DNA from: Rubrivivax sp.
GTDB taxonomy: Bacteria; Pseudomonadota; Gammaproteobacteria; Burkholderiales; Burkholderiaceae_C
Length of the DNA: 64,000 nucleotides
Assembly (NCBI GenBank): GCA_020852865.1
Contig: JADYZZ010000059.1
Span: 121,332-185,331 of the forward strand
Direction: 5' to 3'
The notes under the pieces were generated by a model. The model saw only the letters and a program-made list of their open reading frames with translations. It was not told the DNA's origin and ran no database searches. This document shows positions 7,222-15,824 of this stretch, one piece after another; positions within the stretch are counted from its first letter, which is position 1; each line of letters begins with the position of its first letter. Both the position numbers and the translations under genes were made by a program.

Positions 7222-9201
7222 CTACTCTCCCAGCCCCATCTGGATGTAGCCGGTGGGACACACATCCTTGCAGATGTGGCAGCCGATGCAGCGCTCGTAA
7301 TCGGTGTCGACGTAGCGCCCGGTCGTGGACTGCGACTTCTTGACCTTGAACACCGCCTTCTGCGGGCAGTAGACGACGCAGTTGTCGCACTCGAAGCACA
7401 GGCCGCAGCTCATGCAGCGTTTGGCCTCGGCCTGCGCCTGCGCGTCGAGCAGCGCCAGCATGCGCTCCTCGAAGTTGCCCAGCGCCTCCTCGGCGCTGAG
7501 CGTCGTCACCTGGCGCCGGCTGCGCGCCACGTAGGGGAAATGGCCGAGGAACAGCTCCTTGTGGCTGATGACGTAGCGCCCCGAGCGGTCGTCGAAGTTG
7601 TGGATCGCGCCGGCGGAGCGGTCGGTGCCCCACAGCGGCTCGTCGATCTTGCCGGCCGGCAGCCCCTTCTCGACCATCTTGCGCATCAGGTCGAAGCTGT
7701 GCACGTCGACCTTCGGGCGTTTCTCCTGCGTCTCGCCGCGCAGGTAGCGGTCGATGCCGTCGGCGGCGATCGCGCCGTGGCCGATCGCCGTGGTGAGCAG
7801 ATGCGGGCGGATCACGTCGCCGCCGCAGAACAGCGTGGCCTGGCTCTGGCCGCCCAGCTGCACCTGGTAGTTCTTGTCGGAGGCCACCGCGCCGCGGCCG
7901 TTGTTCAACGCCTCGAGGCCCGTGAAGTCGACCGCCTGGCCGACAGCCGAGACGATGAGGTCGGCCTCGATGTCCTCCTCGGTGCCGGGCACGATCTTGA
8001 TCTCGAGCTTGCCGCCGGCGAACTTCGCCTCGCAGCGCGCCACGCGCAGCGCCGTGGCGCGGCCGTCGGCACCGCGCACCACGGCCACCGGCGCCATGCC
8101 GCCGCGGATGGCGATGCCCTCGGCCAGCGCGTGTTCGACCTCGTGCTTGCTGGCCTGCATCTTGTCGATCGCGAACACCGAGGTCAGCGTGACTTCGGCG
8201 CCCTGGCGCTTGGACACCAGCGCCGCCTCGTGCGCGGCGAAGCCGGCGAGCGCGCCGATCGCGTTCTCGGGCAGGTCGGCATCGTGCGTCTGGTCGATAT
8301 GGCCCAGGCGCCGCGCCACGGTGGCGACGTCGATCGAGGTGTCGCCGCCGCCGACGACGACGACCCGCTTGCCGACATGGCGCAGCCGGCCGTCGTTGAA
8401 GGCCTTGAGGAAGGCGGTCGCGGCGACGACGTTGGGCGCCTCGCCGTCGGGCACCGGCAACGGCCGGCCGCTCTGCGCGCCGATGCCGAGGAACACGGCA
8501 TCGAAGTCCCGACGGATCTGCTCGAGCGTGATGTCGGTGCCGATGCGCGTGTTCGGGCGCACCGTGACGCCGAGCTCGAGGATGCGCCGGATTTCGGCGT
8601 CGAGCACGTCGCGCGGCGTGCGAAAGCCCGGGATGCCGTAGCGCATCATGCCGCCGAGTTCGGCGCGCTCGTCGAAGATCGTGACGTCGTGGCCCTTGCG
8701 CGCGAGCTGGTAGGCCGCCGAGAGCCCCGCCGGGCCGCCGCCGATCACGGCCACCGTCTTGCCGCTGCGCGCCTGCGGCTTCGGGTAGGCGATCTGGTTG
8801 GCGTTGGCCCAGTCGCCGAGGAAATGCTCGACCGAGTTGATGCCGACGAAATCGTCGACCTGGTTGCGGTTGCAGCCCGATTCGCAGGGCGCCGGGCACA
8901 CGCGCCCCATCACGCTCGGGAAGGGGTTGGCCTCGGTCAGGCGGCGCCAGGCGTATTCCTGCCACTTCATGCCGGCCGGCGGCTTCTCGATGCCGCGCGC
9001 GATGTTGAGGTAGCCGCGGATGTCCTCGCCCGAGGGGCAAGAGGCCTGGCACGGCGGCGAGCTCAGGATGTAGGTCGGGCACTTGTGCGAATGGTCGGCG
9101 TCGAAGATCTGGTCGACCCAGCGCTTGACCTTGTGGTCGCCGTCCTTGAAACGGCGGAAGGACAGCGCCTTGGCGCCGGTGTCTTGCGGGGTGGTGGACA
9201 T
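7222..9201 (-). CDS. dsrL: DsrL, NAD(P)H:acceptor oxidoreductase
   Basis: A 659-aa iron-sulfur flavoprotein related to the small subunit of NADPH-glutamate synthase. It has an N-terminal Cys-rich domain (CPTYILSSPPCQASCPSGED), an FAD site (KTVAVIGGGPAGLSAAYQL) and an NAD(P)-binding site (KRVVVVGGGDTSIDVATVA). It ends in a C-terminal DsrL-type extension with two ferredoxin motifs (CMSCGLCFECDNCVVYCP and CIGCHICKDVCPTGY). In sulfur oxidisers DsrL is thought to take the electrons released by DsrAB and reduce NAD(P)+. Start ATG at 9201; length is normal for the family. It lies between dsrK and dsrJ, the standard order in oxidative dsr clusters, and its presence supports a reverse (oxidising) pathway. 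Confidence 0.95.
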   Translation of the reverse strand: MSTTPQDTGAKALSFRRFKDGDHKVKRWVDQIFDADHSHKCPTYILSSPPCQASCPSGEDIRGYLNIARGIEKPPAGMKWQEYAWRRLTEANPFPSVMGRVCPAPCESGCNRNQVDDFVGINSVEHFLGDWANANQIAYPKPQARSGKTVAVIGGGPAGLSAAYQLARKGHDVTIFDERAELGGMMRYGIPGFRTPRDVLDAEIRRILELGVTVRPNTRIGTDITLEQIRRDFDAVFLGIGAQSGRPLPVPDGEAPNVVAATAFLKAFNDGRLRHVGKRVVVVGGGDTSIDVATVARRLGHIDQTHDADLPENAIGALAGFAAHEAALVSKRQGAEVTLTSVFAIDKMQASKHEVEHALAEGIAIRGGMAPVAVVRGADGRATALRVARCEAKFAGGKLEIKIVPGTEEDIEADLIVSAVGQAVDFTGLEALNNGRGAVASDKNYQVQLGGQSQATLFCGGDVIRPHLLTTAIGHGAIAADGIDRYLRGETQEKRPKVDVHSFDLMRKMVEKGLPAGKIDEPLWGTDRSAGAIHNFDDRSGRYVISHKELFLGHFPYVARSRRQVTTLSAEEALGNFEERMLALLDAQAQAEAKRCMSCGLCFECDNCVVYCPQKAVFKVKKSQSTTGRYVDTDYERCIGCHICKDVCPTGYIQMGLGE

Positions 9202-9221
9202 CGATCGGCCCTCGCTGGGAA

Positions 9222-10757
9222 TCAATGCGCCTCGCCGAGGCGGATGGCCTTGCTCACGAGCTGGTGGACGCCGCCCACCATGTTCATGTCGAAGCCGTAG
9301 TACGGCAGCACCTTGCTGAACTGCGCCTTGCAGATGGCGCAGATGGTGGCCATGAAGTTGACGCCGTGCGCGTCGACGACGTTCTTGAGCGCCTCCATGC
9401 GCGGCAGCGCACCCTTGACGCGCACTTCCATCAGGTCGTCGGTGAGCAGCCCGCCGCCGCCGCCGCAGCAGAAGGTGGCCTCGTGCGTCGTGCCCGCGGG
9501 CATGTCGACGTAGCGGTTGGCCACGGCGCGGATGATGGCGCGCGGGATCGTGAACTGGCCGCCCGCCGTCTCGCCCATGCGCGAGGCGCGCGCCACGTTG
9601 CACGAGTCGTGGAAGGTAACGATGCGCTCGTCGTTGCGCTCCTTGTCGAACCTGAGCGCGCCGCGGCCGATGAGGTCGTGCGTGAACTCGCAGATGTGCA
9701 TCGGCTGCCGGTAGCGCCCGTCGAGCTGGCTCTGCAGCGCGACGGCGAACGGATCCTTGCCGCCGGCGCCGATGCCCACCAGCGTGTTCCAGAAGCTGTA
9801 GGCCACGCGCCAGGCGTGGCCGCACTCGCCGACGACGATGCGCCGGGCGCCGAGTTCGAGCGCGGCTTCGCGCACGCGCAGCGCGATCTTGCGCAGCTGC
9901 TCGTAGTTGCCGATGAACATGCCGAAGTTGCCGGCCTCGCTGGCCTTGCTCGAAAGCGTCCACGAGATGCCGGCGGCGTGGAACACCTTGGCGTAGCCGA
10001 TCAGGCTCTCGACGTGCGGCTCGCTGAAGAAGTCGGCGCTGGGCGTGATGAGCAGCACCTCGGCGCCCTTGACGTCGAGCGGGAAGCGCACGTCGACGCC
10101 GGTCTCGGCCTTGGTGTCCTCTTCCAGGCCGAGCAGGGTGTCCTCCAGCGCCGGCCCCGGGATGCCCAAGTTGTTGCCGATGCGGTGCACCTTGCCGATG
10201 ATCTCGTTGGCGTATTTCTGCCCGAGGCCGACCGCGTCCATGATCTCGCGCGCGGCCATCGTCACCTCGGCGGTGTCGATGCCGTAGGGGCAGAACACGC
10301 TGCAGCGGCGGCACTCGCTGCACTGGTTGTAGTAGCTCCACCACTGGTCGAGCAGTTCCTTGCTCATGTCGAGCGCGCCGACGAGCCTGGGGAAATGCCT
10401 GCCGGCGAAGGTGAAGTAGCGCCGGTACACGCCGCGCATCAGGTCCTGGCGTGCCACCGGCATGTTCTTCGGGTCGCCGGTGCCGAGGAAGTAGTGGCAC
10501 TTGTCGCTGCACGCGCCGCAGTGCACGCAGGCGTCCATGTACACGCGCAGGCTGCGGTACTTGTCGAGCAGTTCGCCCATGCGCGCCACGGCGCGCTGCT
10601 CCCAGCCTGCCGTCAGCTCGCCGGGAAAGCCGATCGCCTCCTGGATCTTGGCCGAGGCGACGAAGGGCTTGCTGTGCGCCATCGCACCCTCGGCCACCAG
10701 CGGCACCACCGGGTAGGGCCGGAGCTCGGGGGTCTGGAACTTGGGCGCGGTGGCCAT
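9222..10757 (-). CDS. dsrK: DsrK, HdrD-like iron-sulfur subunit of DsrMKJOP
   Basis: A 511-aa cytoplasmic subunit. Two [4Fe-4S] motifs lie near the N-terminal third (CVHCGACSDKCHYF and CSECRRCSVFCPYG). The C-terminal half has HdrD/CCG-type segments for the noncubane cluster: FHDSCNVAR, TFCCGGGGGLL and CAICKAQF. DsrK is the likely site where the DsrC trisulfide/disulfide is reduced or formed. It follows dsrM by 34 bp and forms a module with it. Confidence 0.94.
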   Translation of the reverse strand: MATAPKFQTPELRPYPVVPLVAEGAMAHSKPFVASAKIQEAIGFPGELTAGWEQRAVARMGELLDKYRSLRVYMDACVHCGACSDKCHYFLGTGDPKNMPVARQDLMRGVYRRYFTFAGRHFPRLVGALDMSKELLDQWWSYYNQCSECRRCSVFCPYGIDTAEVTMAAREIMDAVGLGQKYANEIIGKVHRIGNNLGIPGPALEDTLLGLEEDTKAETGVDVRFPLDVKGAEVLLITPSADFFSEPHVESLIGYAKVFHAAGISWTLSSKASEAGNFGMFIGNYEQLRKIALRVREAALELGARRIVVGECGHAWRVAYSFWNTLVGIGAGGKDPFAVALQSQLDGRYRQPMHICEFTHDLIGRGALRFDKERNDERIVTFHDSCNVARASRMGETAGGQFTIPRAIIRAVANRYVDMPAGTTHEATFCCGGGGGLLTDDLMEVRVKGALPRMEALKNVVDAHGVNFMATICAICKAQFSKVLPYYGFDMNMVGGVHQLVSKAIRLGEAH

Positions 10758-10791
10758 GGCGCGGCGGGCGGGGCGGCTTTCGGCGGCGGGG

Positions 10792-11523
10792 CTACTGGCG
10801 GTCGAGCGCCGCCGCCCAGGCGGCGAGGTGGCGCGCCTCGCGCGGGTTGTCGACCTGGTTGCGCGTCGGGCTGAAGAACAGGCCGGGCGCGTGCAGCAGC
10901 TTGCTGATCGGGAACACGATCATCAGCAAGGCGACGAGCGTGAGGTGCACGAGCAGCAGCGGGTCGGCCGGCAGCGGCTGGATCGAAAAGCGCGTGAGCC
11001 CCAGCATGAAGGCCTTGACGGCGACGATGTCGGTGTGCGCGACGAAGCGCATCGTCAGGCCCGACAGGCCGATCGCCAGCAGCAGCGCCAGGTGCAGGTG
11101 ATCCGACGGCGTCGAGATGTAGCGCACGCGGTCGACCAGGACGCGCCGCGCCCACAGTCCGGCCAGCCCGGCGACCATCGTCAGGCCGGCGTAGGTGCCG
11201 AAGAACTGCACGAAGACGACCGGCGTCCACACCGGCTGCTGGAAGTAGCGCAGGTGGCGCAGCAGCACGAGCGCGAGCGAGACGTGGAACAGCCAGCCGA
11301 AGAGCCAGGTCCACTTGCTGCCCTTGAACAGGCTCTCGAAGAACACCACCTCGCGCGTCATGCGCAGCACGACGCCGCCGGCACGCGTGGGCGCCGGAGT
11401 CGTCGGGATCAGCAGCGGCGCCGGCGTGCGCAGGTAGCCCGCGATCTTCGTCGCCAGGCCGGCCGCCAGCAGCGCCGTGGCGGCGTAGAAGAGCAAGGCG
11501 TAGCCTAGCGCGAGCGCCGACAT
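10792..11523 (-). CDS. dsrM: DsrM, NarI-like cytochrome b subunit
   Basis: A 243-aa membrane protein with about six hydrophobic helices and paired histidines suited to haem b (LFGWLFHVSLALVLLRHLRY; later DHLHLALLLAIGLSG and LLLVHLTLVALLM). It is the NarI-type quinone-reactive subunit that pairs with DsrK. The end LFFSPTRNQVDNPREARH is typical of DsrM. It is shorter than some DsrM proteins, but no frameshift is seen. It lies 36 bp after dsrC. Confidence 0.92.
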   Translation of the reverse strand: MSALALGYALLFYAATALLAAGLATKIAGYLRTPAPLLIPTTPAPTRAGGVVLRMTREVVFFESLFKGSKWTWLFGWLFHVSLALVLLRHLRYFQQPVWTPVVFVQFFGTYAGLTMVAGLAGLWARRVLVDRVRYISTPSDHLHLALLLAIGLSGLTMRFVAHTDIVAVKAFMLGLTRFSIQPLPADPLLLVHLTLVALLMIVFPISKLLHAPGLFFSPTRNQVDNPREARHLAAWAAALDRQ

Positions 11524-11559
11524 GGTCGTCGCGGGGTCCCGGGAGCCGGCCGCAGCCGC

Positions 11560-11892
11560 TCAGACGCAACCGGTGGGCTTGGGCAGGCCGGCGATCTTGC
11601 AGGCCTGCTTGGCCGGACCGTAGGGGAACAGCTCGTAGAGGTACTTGCTGTTGCCCTTCTCCTCGCCGAGCTGCTTGCCGATCGCCTTGGTCAGCACGCG
11701 CACGGCCGGGGCGATCTGGTACTCGTCGTAGTACTGGCGCAGGAAGTTGACCACTTCCCAGTGGTTCTCGCTCATCTCCACGTTCTCGCTCTTGGCGATC
11801 TCCTTGGCGATGTCCTCGGTCCAGTCGGCGAGGTTGACGAGATAGCCTTCCTCGTCGGTCTCGATGGTCGCGCCGTTCACTTCGATGGGCAT
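11560..11892 (-). CDS. dsrC: DsrC, sulfur carrier with both redox cysteines
   Basis: A 110-aa protein starting MPIEVNG. The C-terminal arm ends CKIAGLPKPTGCV with the two conserved cysteines C98 and C109, the latter penultimate. This is the hallmark of true DsrC as opposed to TusE. It accepts sulfur from DsrEFH, is the substrate of DsrAB and is recycled by DsrMK. The start at 11892 is preceded by AGGAGAAGG, a strong ribosome site; a frame 8 codons longer overlaps dsrH and is not used. Compare the Cys-less paralogue at 3068-3424. Confidence 0.97.
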   Translation of the reverse strand: MPIEVNGATIETDEEGYLVNLADWTEDIAKEIAKSENVEMSENHWEVVNFLRQYYDEYQIAPAVRVLTKAIGKQLGEEKGNSKYLYELFPYGPAKQACKIAGLPKPTGCV

Positions 11893-11912
11893 GGGCCTTC
11901 TCCTTGCGAAAC

Positions 11913-12212
11913 TCAAAGCCAGGATTGGCTGGTGGACCGCGCGGCCACCAGGTCGACGAAGCCGTCGTAGCCGATCGGCCGGACGCCTTCGATCAGCTTG
12001 CCGGCCATGCCGCGCGCCTCGACGTCGGGCTGCAGCACGTAGACCTCGAGCGTGCCGAGGGCAGCGGCCAGACCGGACGACGCCGCGCCGGCTCGGGTGG
12101 CGGCGAACACCGCGTCCTCGGTGAGCAGCAGCGCCTGCCCGGGCCGGGCCAGGCGCAGACAGCTGGCGAGGGCGCTCGTCTGCCGATGCGACTTGTTGAC
12201 GATGTGCAGCAT
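11913..12212 (-). CDS. dsrH: DsrH, sulfurtransferase complex subunit
   Basis: A 99-aa DsrH/TusB-family protein (MLHIVNKS start, then SCLRLARPGQALLLTEDAV). The conserved Cys is C18. With DsrE and DsrF it forms the alpha2-beta2-gamma2 sulfur-transfer complex that hands sulfur to DsrC, encoded 20 bp downstream. It follows dsrF by 7 bp. Confidence 0.93.
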   Translation of the reverse strand: MLHIVNKSHRQTSALASCLRLARPGQALLLTEDAVFAATRAGAASSGLAAALGTLEVYVLQPDVEARGMAGKLIEGVRPIGYDGFVDLVAARSTSQSWL

Positions 12213-12219
12213 GGCCGCC

Positions 12220-12576
12220 TCAGAACGAAAGCACGACGTCCTGCGACGCCATCAGATCGCCCATCTCGGCGCTGGACAACACCTCGACGTCGACCATCAG
12301 GTCGTCCTCGGTGAGCCCGCGCTCGTGCAGCGACTCGCGCTCGACGTACAGCTTCTCGACGTCGTAGCCGTCGAGCGCGCGGTAGGTCTTGCTGTGGTTC
12401 TTGATGCCGGTTGCCTTGGTGTCCTGGCCCTTGACCAGTTCGTACACGCCGTCGTCGAGGAAGGCGAGGCTCACGTCCTGGTCGAAGGTGGCGGTGATGA
12501 GCACCACCTCCAGGCTCTCGAGCGCGTAGATGGTGCCGTACGGCGCCTTGCGATTGACGAACATGAACTTCTTCAT
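12220..12576 (-). CDS. dsrF: DsrF, sulfurtransferase complex subunit
   Basis: A 118-aa DsrE/F-fold protein (MKKFMFVNRKAPYGTIYALE start, FLDDGVYELVKGQD in the middle). It has no cysteine, so it is structural or partner-binding rather than a persulfide carrier within the DsrEFH complex. It lies between dsrE (19-bp gap) and dsrH (7-bp gap). Confidence 0.92.
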   Translation of the reverse strand: MKKFMFVNRKAPYGTIYALESLEVVLITATFDQDVSLAFLDDGVYELVKGQDTKATGIKNHSKTYRALDGYDVEKLYVERESLHERGLTEDDLMVDVEVLSSAEMGDLMASQDVVLSF

Positions 12577-12595
12577 CGCCGTCCTTGACAGGCGC

Positions 12596-12955
12596 TCAGT
12601 CGCCGAAGGTGACCGTGCGGTCGCACTTGATGCCGGCGTCGACCAGCTGCCCCAGGCCGCTGATGCGGAATCCCGGCGCCAGCACCTCGTCCTTGATGCC
12701 GCGGCGCAGCGCCGCCGCCACGCAGACGACGAGGTCGACGTTGTGCTCTTCCTTCAGCTTGCTCCAGCGGTTGACGATGTGGCGGTCGTCCTGCGGCGGC
12801 TCGGTGAGCCGCGTCGCGTTGTACACACCGTCGTGGTAGAAGAACACGCGCATCACCTCGTGGCCCTTGGCCAGCGCCGCCTGGGCGAAGTTCCACGCCG
12901 TGTCCGCCGCCTGGTGCGTGTACGGACCCTCGCTCACCATCAGGGCGAACTTCAT
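12596..12955 (-). CDS. dsrE: DsrE, catalytic sulfurtransferase subunit
   Basis: A 119-aa protein (MKFALMVSEGPYTHQAADTA start). The conserved persulfide-carrying cysteine is at residue 78 in DLVVCVAAALRRG, the same position as Cys78 of A. vinosum DsrE. FFYHDGVYNA and a second Cys near the end (AGIKCDRTVTFGD) are also seen. It transfers sulfur received from TusA-type carriers to DsrC. It follows dsrB by 19 bp. Confidence 0.95.
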   Translation of the reverse strand: MKFALMVSEGPYTHQAADTAWNFAQAALAKGHEVMRVFFYHDGVYNATRLTEPPQDDRHIVNRWSKLKEEHNVDLVVCVAAALRRGIKDEVLAPGFRISGLGQLVDAGIKCDRTVTFGD

Positions 12956-12974
12956 GGCCTTGCTGCCCGGGCGC

Positions 12975-14042
12975 TCAGAAGCGGATGTGCGCCGACGCGT
13001 TCAGGCTCGCGCGCGAGCCGCGCCAGTCGTCGATCAGGTACTTGGTGAACGGCAGATCGCACTTCTCGAAGAAGCGCGGCCAGCCGATGCGCTCGACCCA
13101 GTCGGCCATGCGTTCCCACGAGCGTGCGTCTTCCTTGTACACGCGCAGGATGCGCTTGACGATCTCGGCCACCTCGGGCCAGCGCGGCGGATTGTTCGGC
13201 AGGCCCGCGGCCACCATCTTCATGAAAGTCGGCTTGCCGCGCGCGTTGGAGTTCTTGCCGCCCACCCAGATCGCGAACTTCGAGTGCTCGGGGTGGTTGA
13301 TCTGCATCGGCGGGCAGGGCGGGTAGCAGGCGCCGCAGCAGATGCACTTGGTCTCGTCGACCTCGAGGCTGGGCTTGCCGTTGACGAGCGCCGGGCGGAT
13401 GGCCGCCACCGGGCAGCGCGCCACCACGGCGGGGCGTTCGCAGACGTTGGCTACCAGATCGTGGTTGATCATCGGCGGCTTGGTGTGCTGCATGACGATC
13501 GCGATGTCGGCCTGGCCGCCGCAGTTGATCTCGCAGCAGCTCGTCGACAGGCGCACGCGGTTGGGCATCTCCTCGTGGATGAACTCGTGGTACAGCTCGT
13601 CCATCAGCGCCTTCACCGCGCCCGAGGCGTCGGTGCCGGGGATGTCGCAGTGCAGCCAGCCCTGGGTGTGCGCGATCGAGCTCACCGAATTGCCGGTGCC
13701 GCCGACCGGGAAGCCCGCCTGCTGCAGCGCCTGCACCAGCGGCGCCACCTTGGCCTCTTCGGAGACCATGAACTCGATGTTGCTGCGGATCGTGAAGCGC
13801 ACATGGCCTTCGGCCCAGCGGTCGGCGATGTCGCACAGCTTGCGCACCGTGTGCACGTCCATCTGACGCTGCGTGCCGGCGCGCACGGTCCAGACCTCGT
13901 CGCCGCTGTGCGCGACATGGTGCAGCACGCCCGGGCGCGGCCGGTCGTGGTACTTCCAGTTGCCGTAGTTGGCGAGCAGCTTGGGGTGCAGGAACGGCTT
14001 GTTGTCGGGGGCGCCGCTCTCGATCGGGGTGCGATGGGCCAT
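12975..14042 (-). CDS. dsrB: DsrB, beta subunit of reverse dissimilatory sulfite reductase
   Basis: A 355-aa protein. Sirohaem/[4Fe-4S] ligands are in RLSTSCCEINCGGQ. The inserted ferredoxin domain has ARCPVAAIRP and CICCGACYPPCPPMQIN. Start ATG at 14042, 20 bp after the dsrA stop; a longer open frame upstream is only an overlap with dsrA. With DsrA it forms the cytoplasmic alpha2-beta2 enzyme, which in this gene context (dsrL and dsrEFH present) oxidises DsrC-bound sulfur towards sulfite. Confidence 0.97.
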   Translation of the reverse strand: MAHRTPIESGAPDNKPFLHPKLLANYGNWKYHDRPRPGVLHHVAHSGDEVWTVRAGTQRQMDVHTVRKLCDIADRWAEGHVRFTIRSNIEFMVSEEAKVAPLVQALQQAGFPVGGTGNSVSSIAHTQGWLHCDIPGTDASGAVKALMDELYHEFIHEEMPNRVRLSTSCCEINCGGQADIAIVMQHTKPPMINHDLVANVCERPAVVARCPVAAIRPALVNGKPSLEVDETKCICCGACYPPCPPMQINHPEHSKFAIWVGGKNSNARGKPTFMKMVAAGLPNNPPRWPEVAEIVKRILRVYKEDARSWERMADWVERIGWPRFFEKCDLPFTKYLIDDWRGSRASLNASAHIRF

Positions 14043-14062
14043 GGCAGCTGGTCTCCGTCGGT

Positions 14063-15367
14063 TCAGGCCGGCTTGGCTTGTTGCTTGCGGGCGTTGATCC
14101 TGGCCACTTCGTCGTCCCAGCCGTCCATGCGCACGAACGGGTTGGTGCGCGGCGTGGTGACCATGTTGGCGTCGACCTCGACGCCGATGCCCTCGAGGAA
14201 GTTCACCAGCCCGATGCGCTCGATCATCTCGCCGGTGCGCTCGTGCTCGAGCGCGTTGTCGGCGAAGAAGTCGATCGCGCGCTTGCCCAGGTCGACCAGG
14301 GCCTCGAAATCCGCGTCGCTCTTGAGCGGCATGAAGGGCACGATCACGGTGCCCATCAGGTCGCCGATCTTGAGCGTGCGCTTGCCGCCCACCAGGATCG
14401 TGGCGCCGGTGTCGGTGCCGTGCGCCAGCGCGCCCGTCATGACGTTGATGCAGTGCATGCAGCGCACGCAGTCCTTGTTGTCGATCTCGAGCGCGTGCGT
14501 GTCGCTCACCTTCACCGTCGTGAGGTGGGGGCCGCTGCGCAGTTTCGCCGCCTCCTCGAGCCGGATGGCCTTGGTCGGGCAGCGCGTGACGACGTCGTTG
14601 ACCAGCTCCTGCATGCCGTGCTTGGCGAACCACTTGCGCGCCAGCGTTTCGTCGCTGCGCATGTTGTCGCGCCAGGTGCCGATGACGGCCATGTCGGCGC
14701 GCTGCACGCTGTTCATGCAGTCGTTGGCGCAGCCGCTGAACTTGAACTTGAACTTGTACGGCAGCGCCGGGCGGTGGATGTCGTCGGTGAAGGTGTTGAT
14801 CACCTTCAGATGCGCGCGCGCCTCGTCGAAGCAGCTCTGCTCGCAGCGTGCCGCGCCGACGCAGCTCATGCTGGTGCGCACCGCGGGGCCGGCGCCGCCC
14901 AGGTCGAAGCCGAGTTCGTTGAGCTCGTCGAACGCCTCCTGCACCTTGGGCGTGGTCGCGCCCTGGAACATGATGTCGCCCGACTGGCCGTGGAAGGCGA
15001 TCAGCCCGGTGCCGTGGCGCTCCCAGATGTCGCACATCTTGCGCAGCACGTCGGTCGTGTAATGCATGCCCGGCGGCGGCTGGATGCGCAGCGTGTGCAG
15101 TTCGGCCGCGTCGGGGAACACCGGCGTGCCGTCGTCGTTCTTGAGCTCGGTGAAGCGCGGGATCACGCCGCCGCCGTAGCCGTACACGCCGACCGTGCCG
15201 CCCTTCCAGTAGCCCTTCTTGTTGCGGTACGAGGCCTCGAGCGTGCCGAGCAGGTCGACGACGTAGTCCTTGTCCTCGGCCAGGCGCTTCAGGCCGGTGA
15301 TGAAGCTGGGCCAGGGTCCGCCCTCGAGCTGGTCGAGGATCGGCGTGGGGTGCATCTTCTTGGCCAT
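14063..15367 (-). CDS. dsrA: DsrA, alpha subunit of reverse dissimilatory sulfite reductase
   Basis: A 434-aa protein starting MAKKMHPTPILDQLEGG. Sirohaem-[4Fe-4S] ligands are in SCVGAARCEQSCFD and SGCANDCMNS. The ferredoxin domain has TRCPTKAIRLEE and CVRCMHCINVM. Start at 15367 with AGGAG about 9 nt upstream; the frame is open for 35 more codons, but these look non-coding. It is the first gene of the operon that runs to cobA. The promoter must lie in the 235-bp gap shared with the divergent operon, where three TACCC/GGGTA palindromes are seen. Confidence 0.97.
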   Translation of the reverse strand: MAKKMHPTPILDQLEGGPWPSFITGLKRLAEDKDYVVDLLGTLEASYRNKKGYWKGGTVGVYGYGGGVIPRFTELKNDDGTPVFPDAAELHTLRIQPPPGMHYTTDVLRKMCDIWERHGTGLIAFHGQSGDIMFQGATTPKVQEAFDELNELGFDLGGAGPAVRTSMSCVGAARCEQSCFDEARAHLKVINTFTDDIHRPALPYKFKFKFSGCANDCMNSVQRADMAVIGTWRDNMRSDETLARKWFAKHGMQELVNDVVTRCPTKAIRLEEAAKLRSGPHLTTVKVSDTHALEIDNKDCVRCMHCINVMTGALAHGTDTGATILVGGKRTLKIGDLMGTVIVPFMPLKSDADFEALVDLGKRAIDFFADNALEHERTGEMIERIGLVNFLEGIGVEVDANMVTTPRTNPFVRMDGWDDEVARINARKQQAKPA

Positions 15368-15460
15368 GCGGCTGGTCTCCTGGAACGTCGGACTGCCGTT
15401 GCGACGGGGCCGCGGACCCCGCACGAGGCGCGAATGGTCGCCGCGCGGCGCGCCGCCGGC

Positions 15461-15477
15461 TACTCCCGCCATGGGTA
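15461..15477. promoter_or_regulatory. Putative regulator site 1 (17-bp inverted repeat) in the dsrA/cas6-like divergent promoter
   Basis: The sequence TACTCCCGCCATGGGTA is an imperfect inverted repeat; its right half reads TACCCAT on the other strand, an exact fit to the NarL heptamer TACYNMT. It lies 94 bp upstream of the dsrA start. A similar 17-bp element is at 23889-23905 before tusA. Assignment to the NarL-type regulator at 967-1623 is inference. Confidence 0.55.
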
Positions 15478-15510
15478 GGACACGATAGACCGTAGGGGGT
15501 GGCGCGGCAC

Positions 15511-15525
15511 TACCCAGATGGGCTA
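15511..15525. promoter_or_regulatory. Putative regulator site 2 (15-bp inverted repeat)
   Basis: TACCCAGATGGGCTA is an imperfect palindrome of form TACCC-N5-GGGTA with one mismatch. It sits near the middle of the gap between the divergent dsrA and 71-aa-protein genes. It is the same type as 23914-23928. Confidence 0.5.
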
Positions 15526-15534
15526 TCCGCCGCT

Positions 15535-15549
15535 CACCCGAACCGGGTA
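15535..15549. promoter_or_regulatory. Putative regulator site 3 (15-bp inverted repeat)
   Basis: CACCCGAACCGGGTA fits TACCC-N5-GGGTA with one mismatch. It lies 54 bp before the ATG of the rightward operon, so it may serve that promoter while sites 1 and 2 serve dsrA. Confidence 0.45.
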
Positions 15550-15602
15550 TGGACGCCGCCGAAGCGCGGCGCGCTCAATGCGGCCCTTCGAGAGCTGCGA
15601 CG

Positions 15603-15818
15603 ATGTCCCGACCGCCCCCCCTGTTCCAGACGCGCTCGCCCTTGCGCGGCGAAGAGATCGAGCTGCAGCAGGTCGACTTCGAAGGCGGCGGCATGAGCCT
15701 GCTGCGCACGCGCATCCGCGAGAAGAGCCGCTTCACCGTCTTCGACATCGACCCGGCCACCGCCGAAGCCTGGGGCCGTGCCCTCGTGGCATGGGCCGAG
15801 CGCCAGCCCAGGGGTTGA
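15603..15818 (+). CDS. Small conserved-looking protein, first gene of dsr-divergent operon
   Basis: A 71-aa soluble protein (MSRPPPLFQTRSPLRGEEIE start, FTVFDIDPATAEAWGRAL near the end). No known catalytic motif or cysteine is seen and I cannot give a function. ATG at 15603 was chosen over an in-frame start at 15549 because the latter would overlap site 3 and gives low-complexity sequence. The next gene follows after 6 bp, so they are probably translated together. Its place directly opposite dsrA suggests an accessory role in sulfur oxidation. Confidence 0.7.
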   Translation: MSRPPPLFQTRSPLRGEEIELQQVDFEGGGMSLLRTRIREKSRFTVFDIDPATAEAWGRALVAWAERQPRG

Positions 15819-15824
15819 GCAGCG

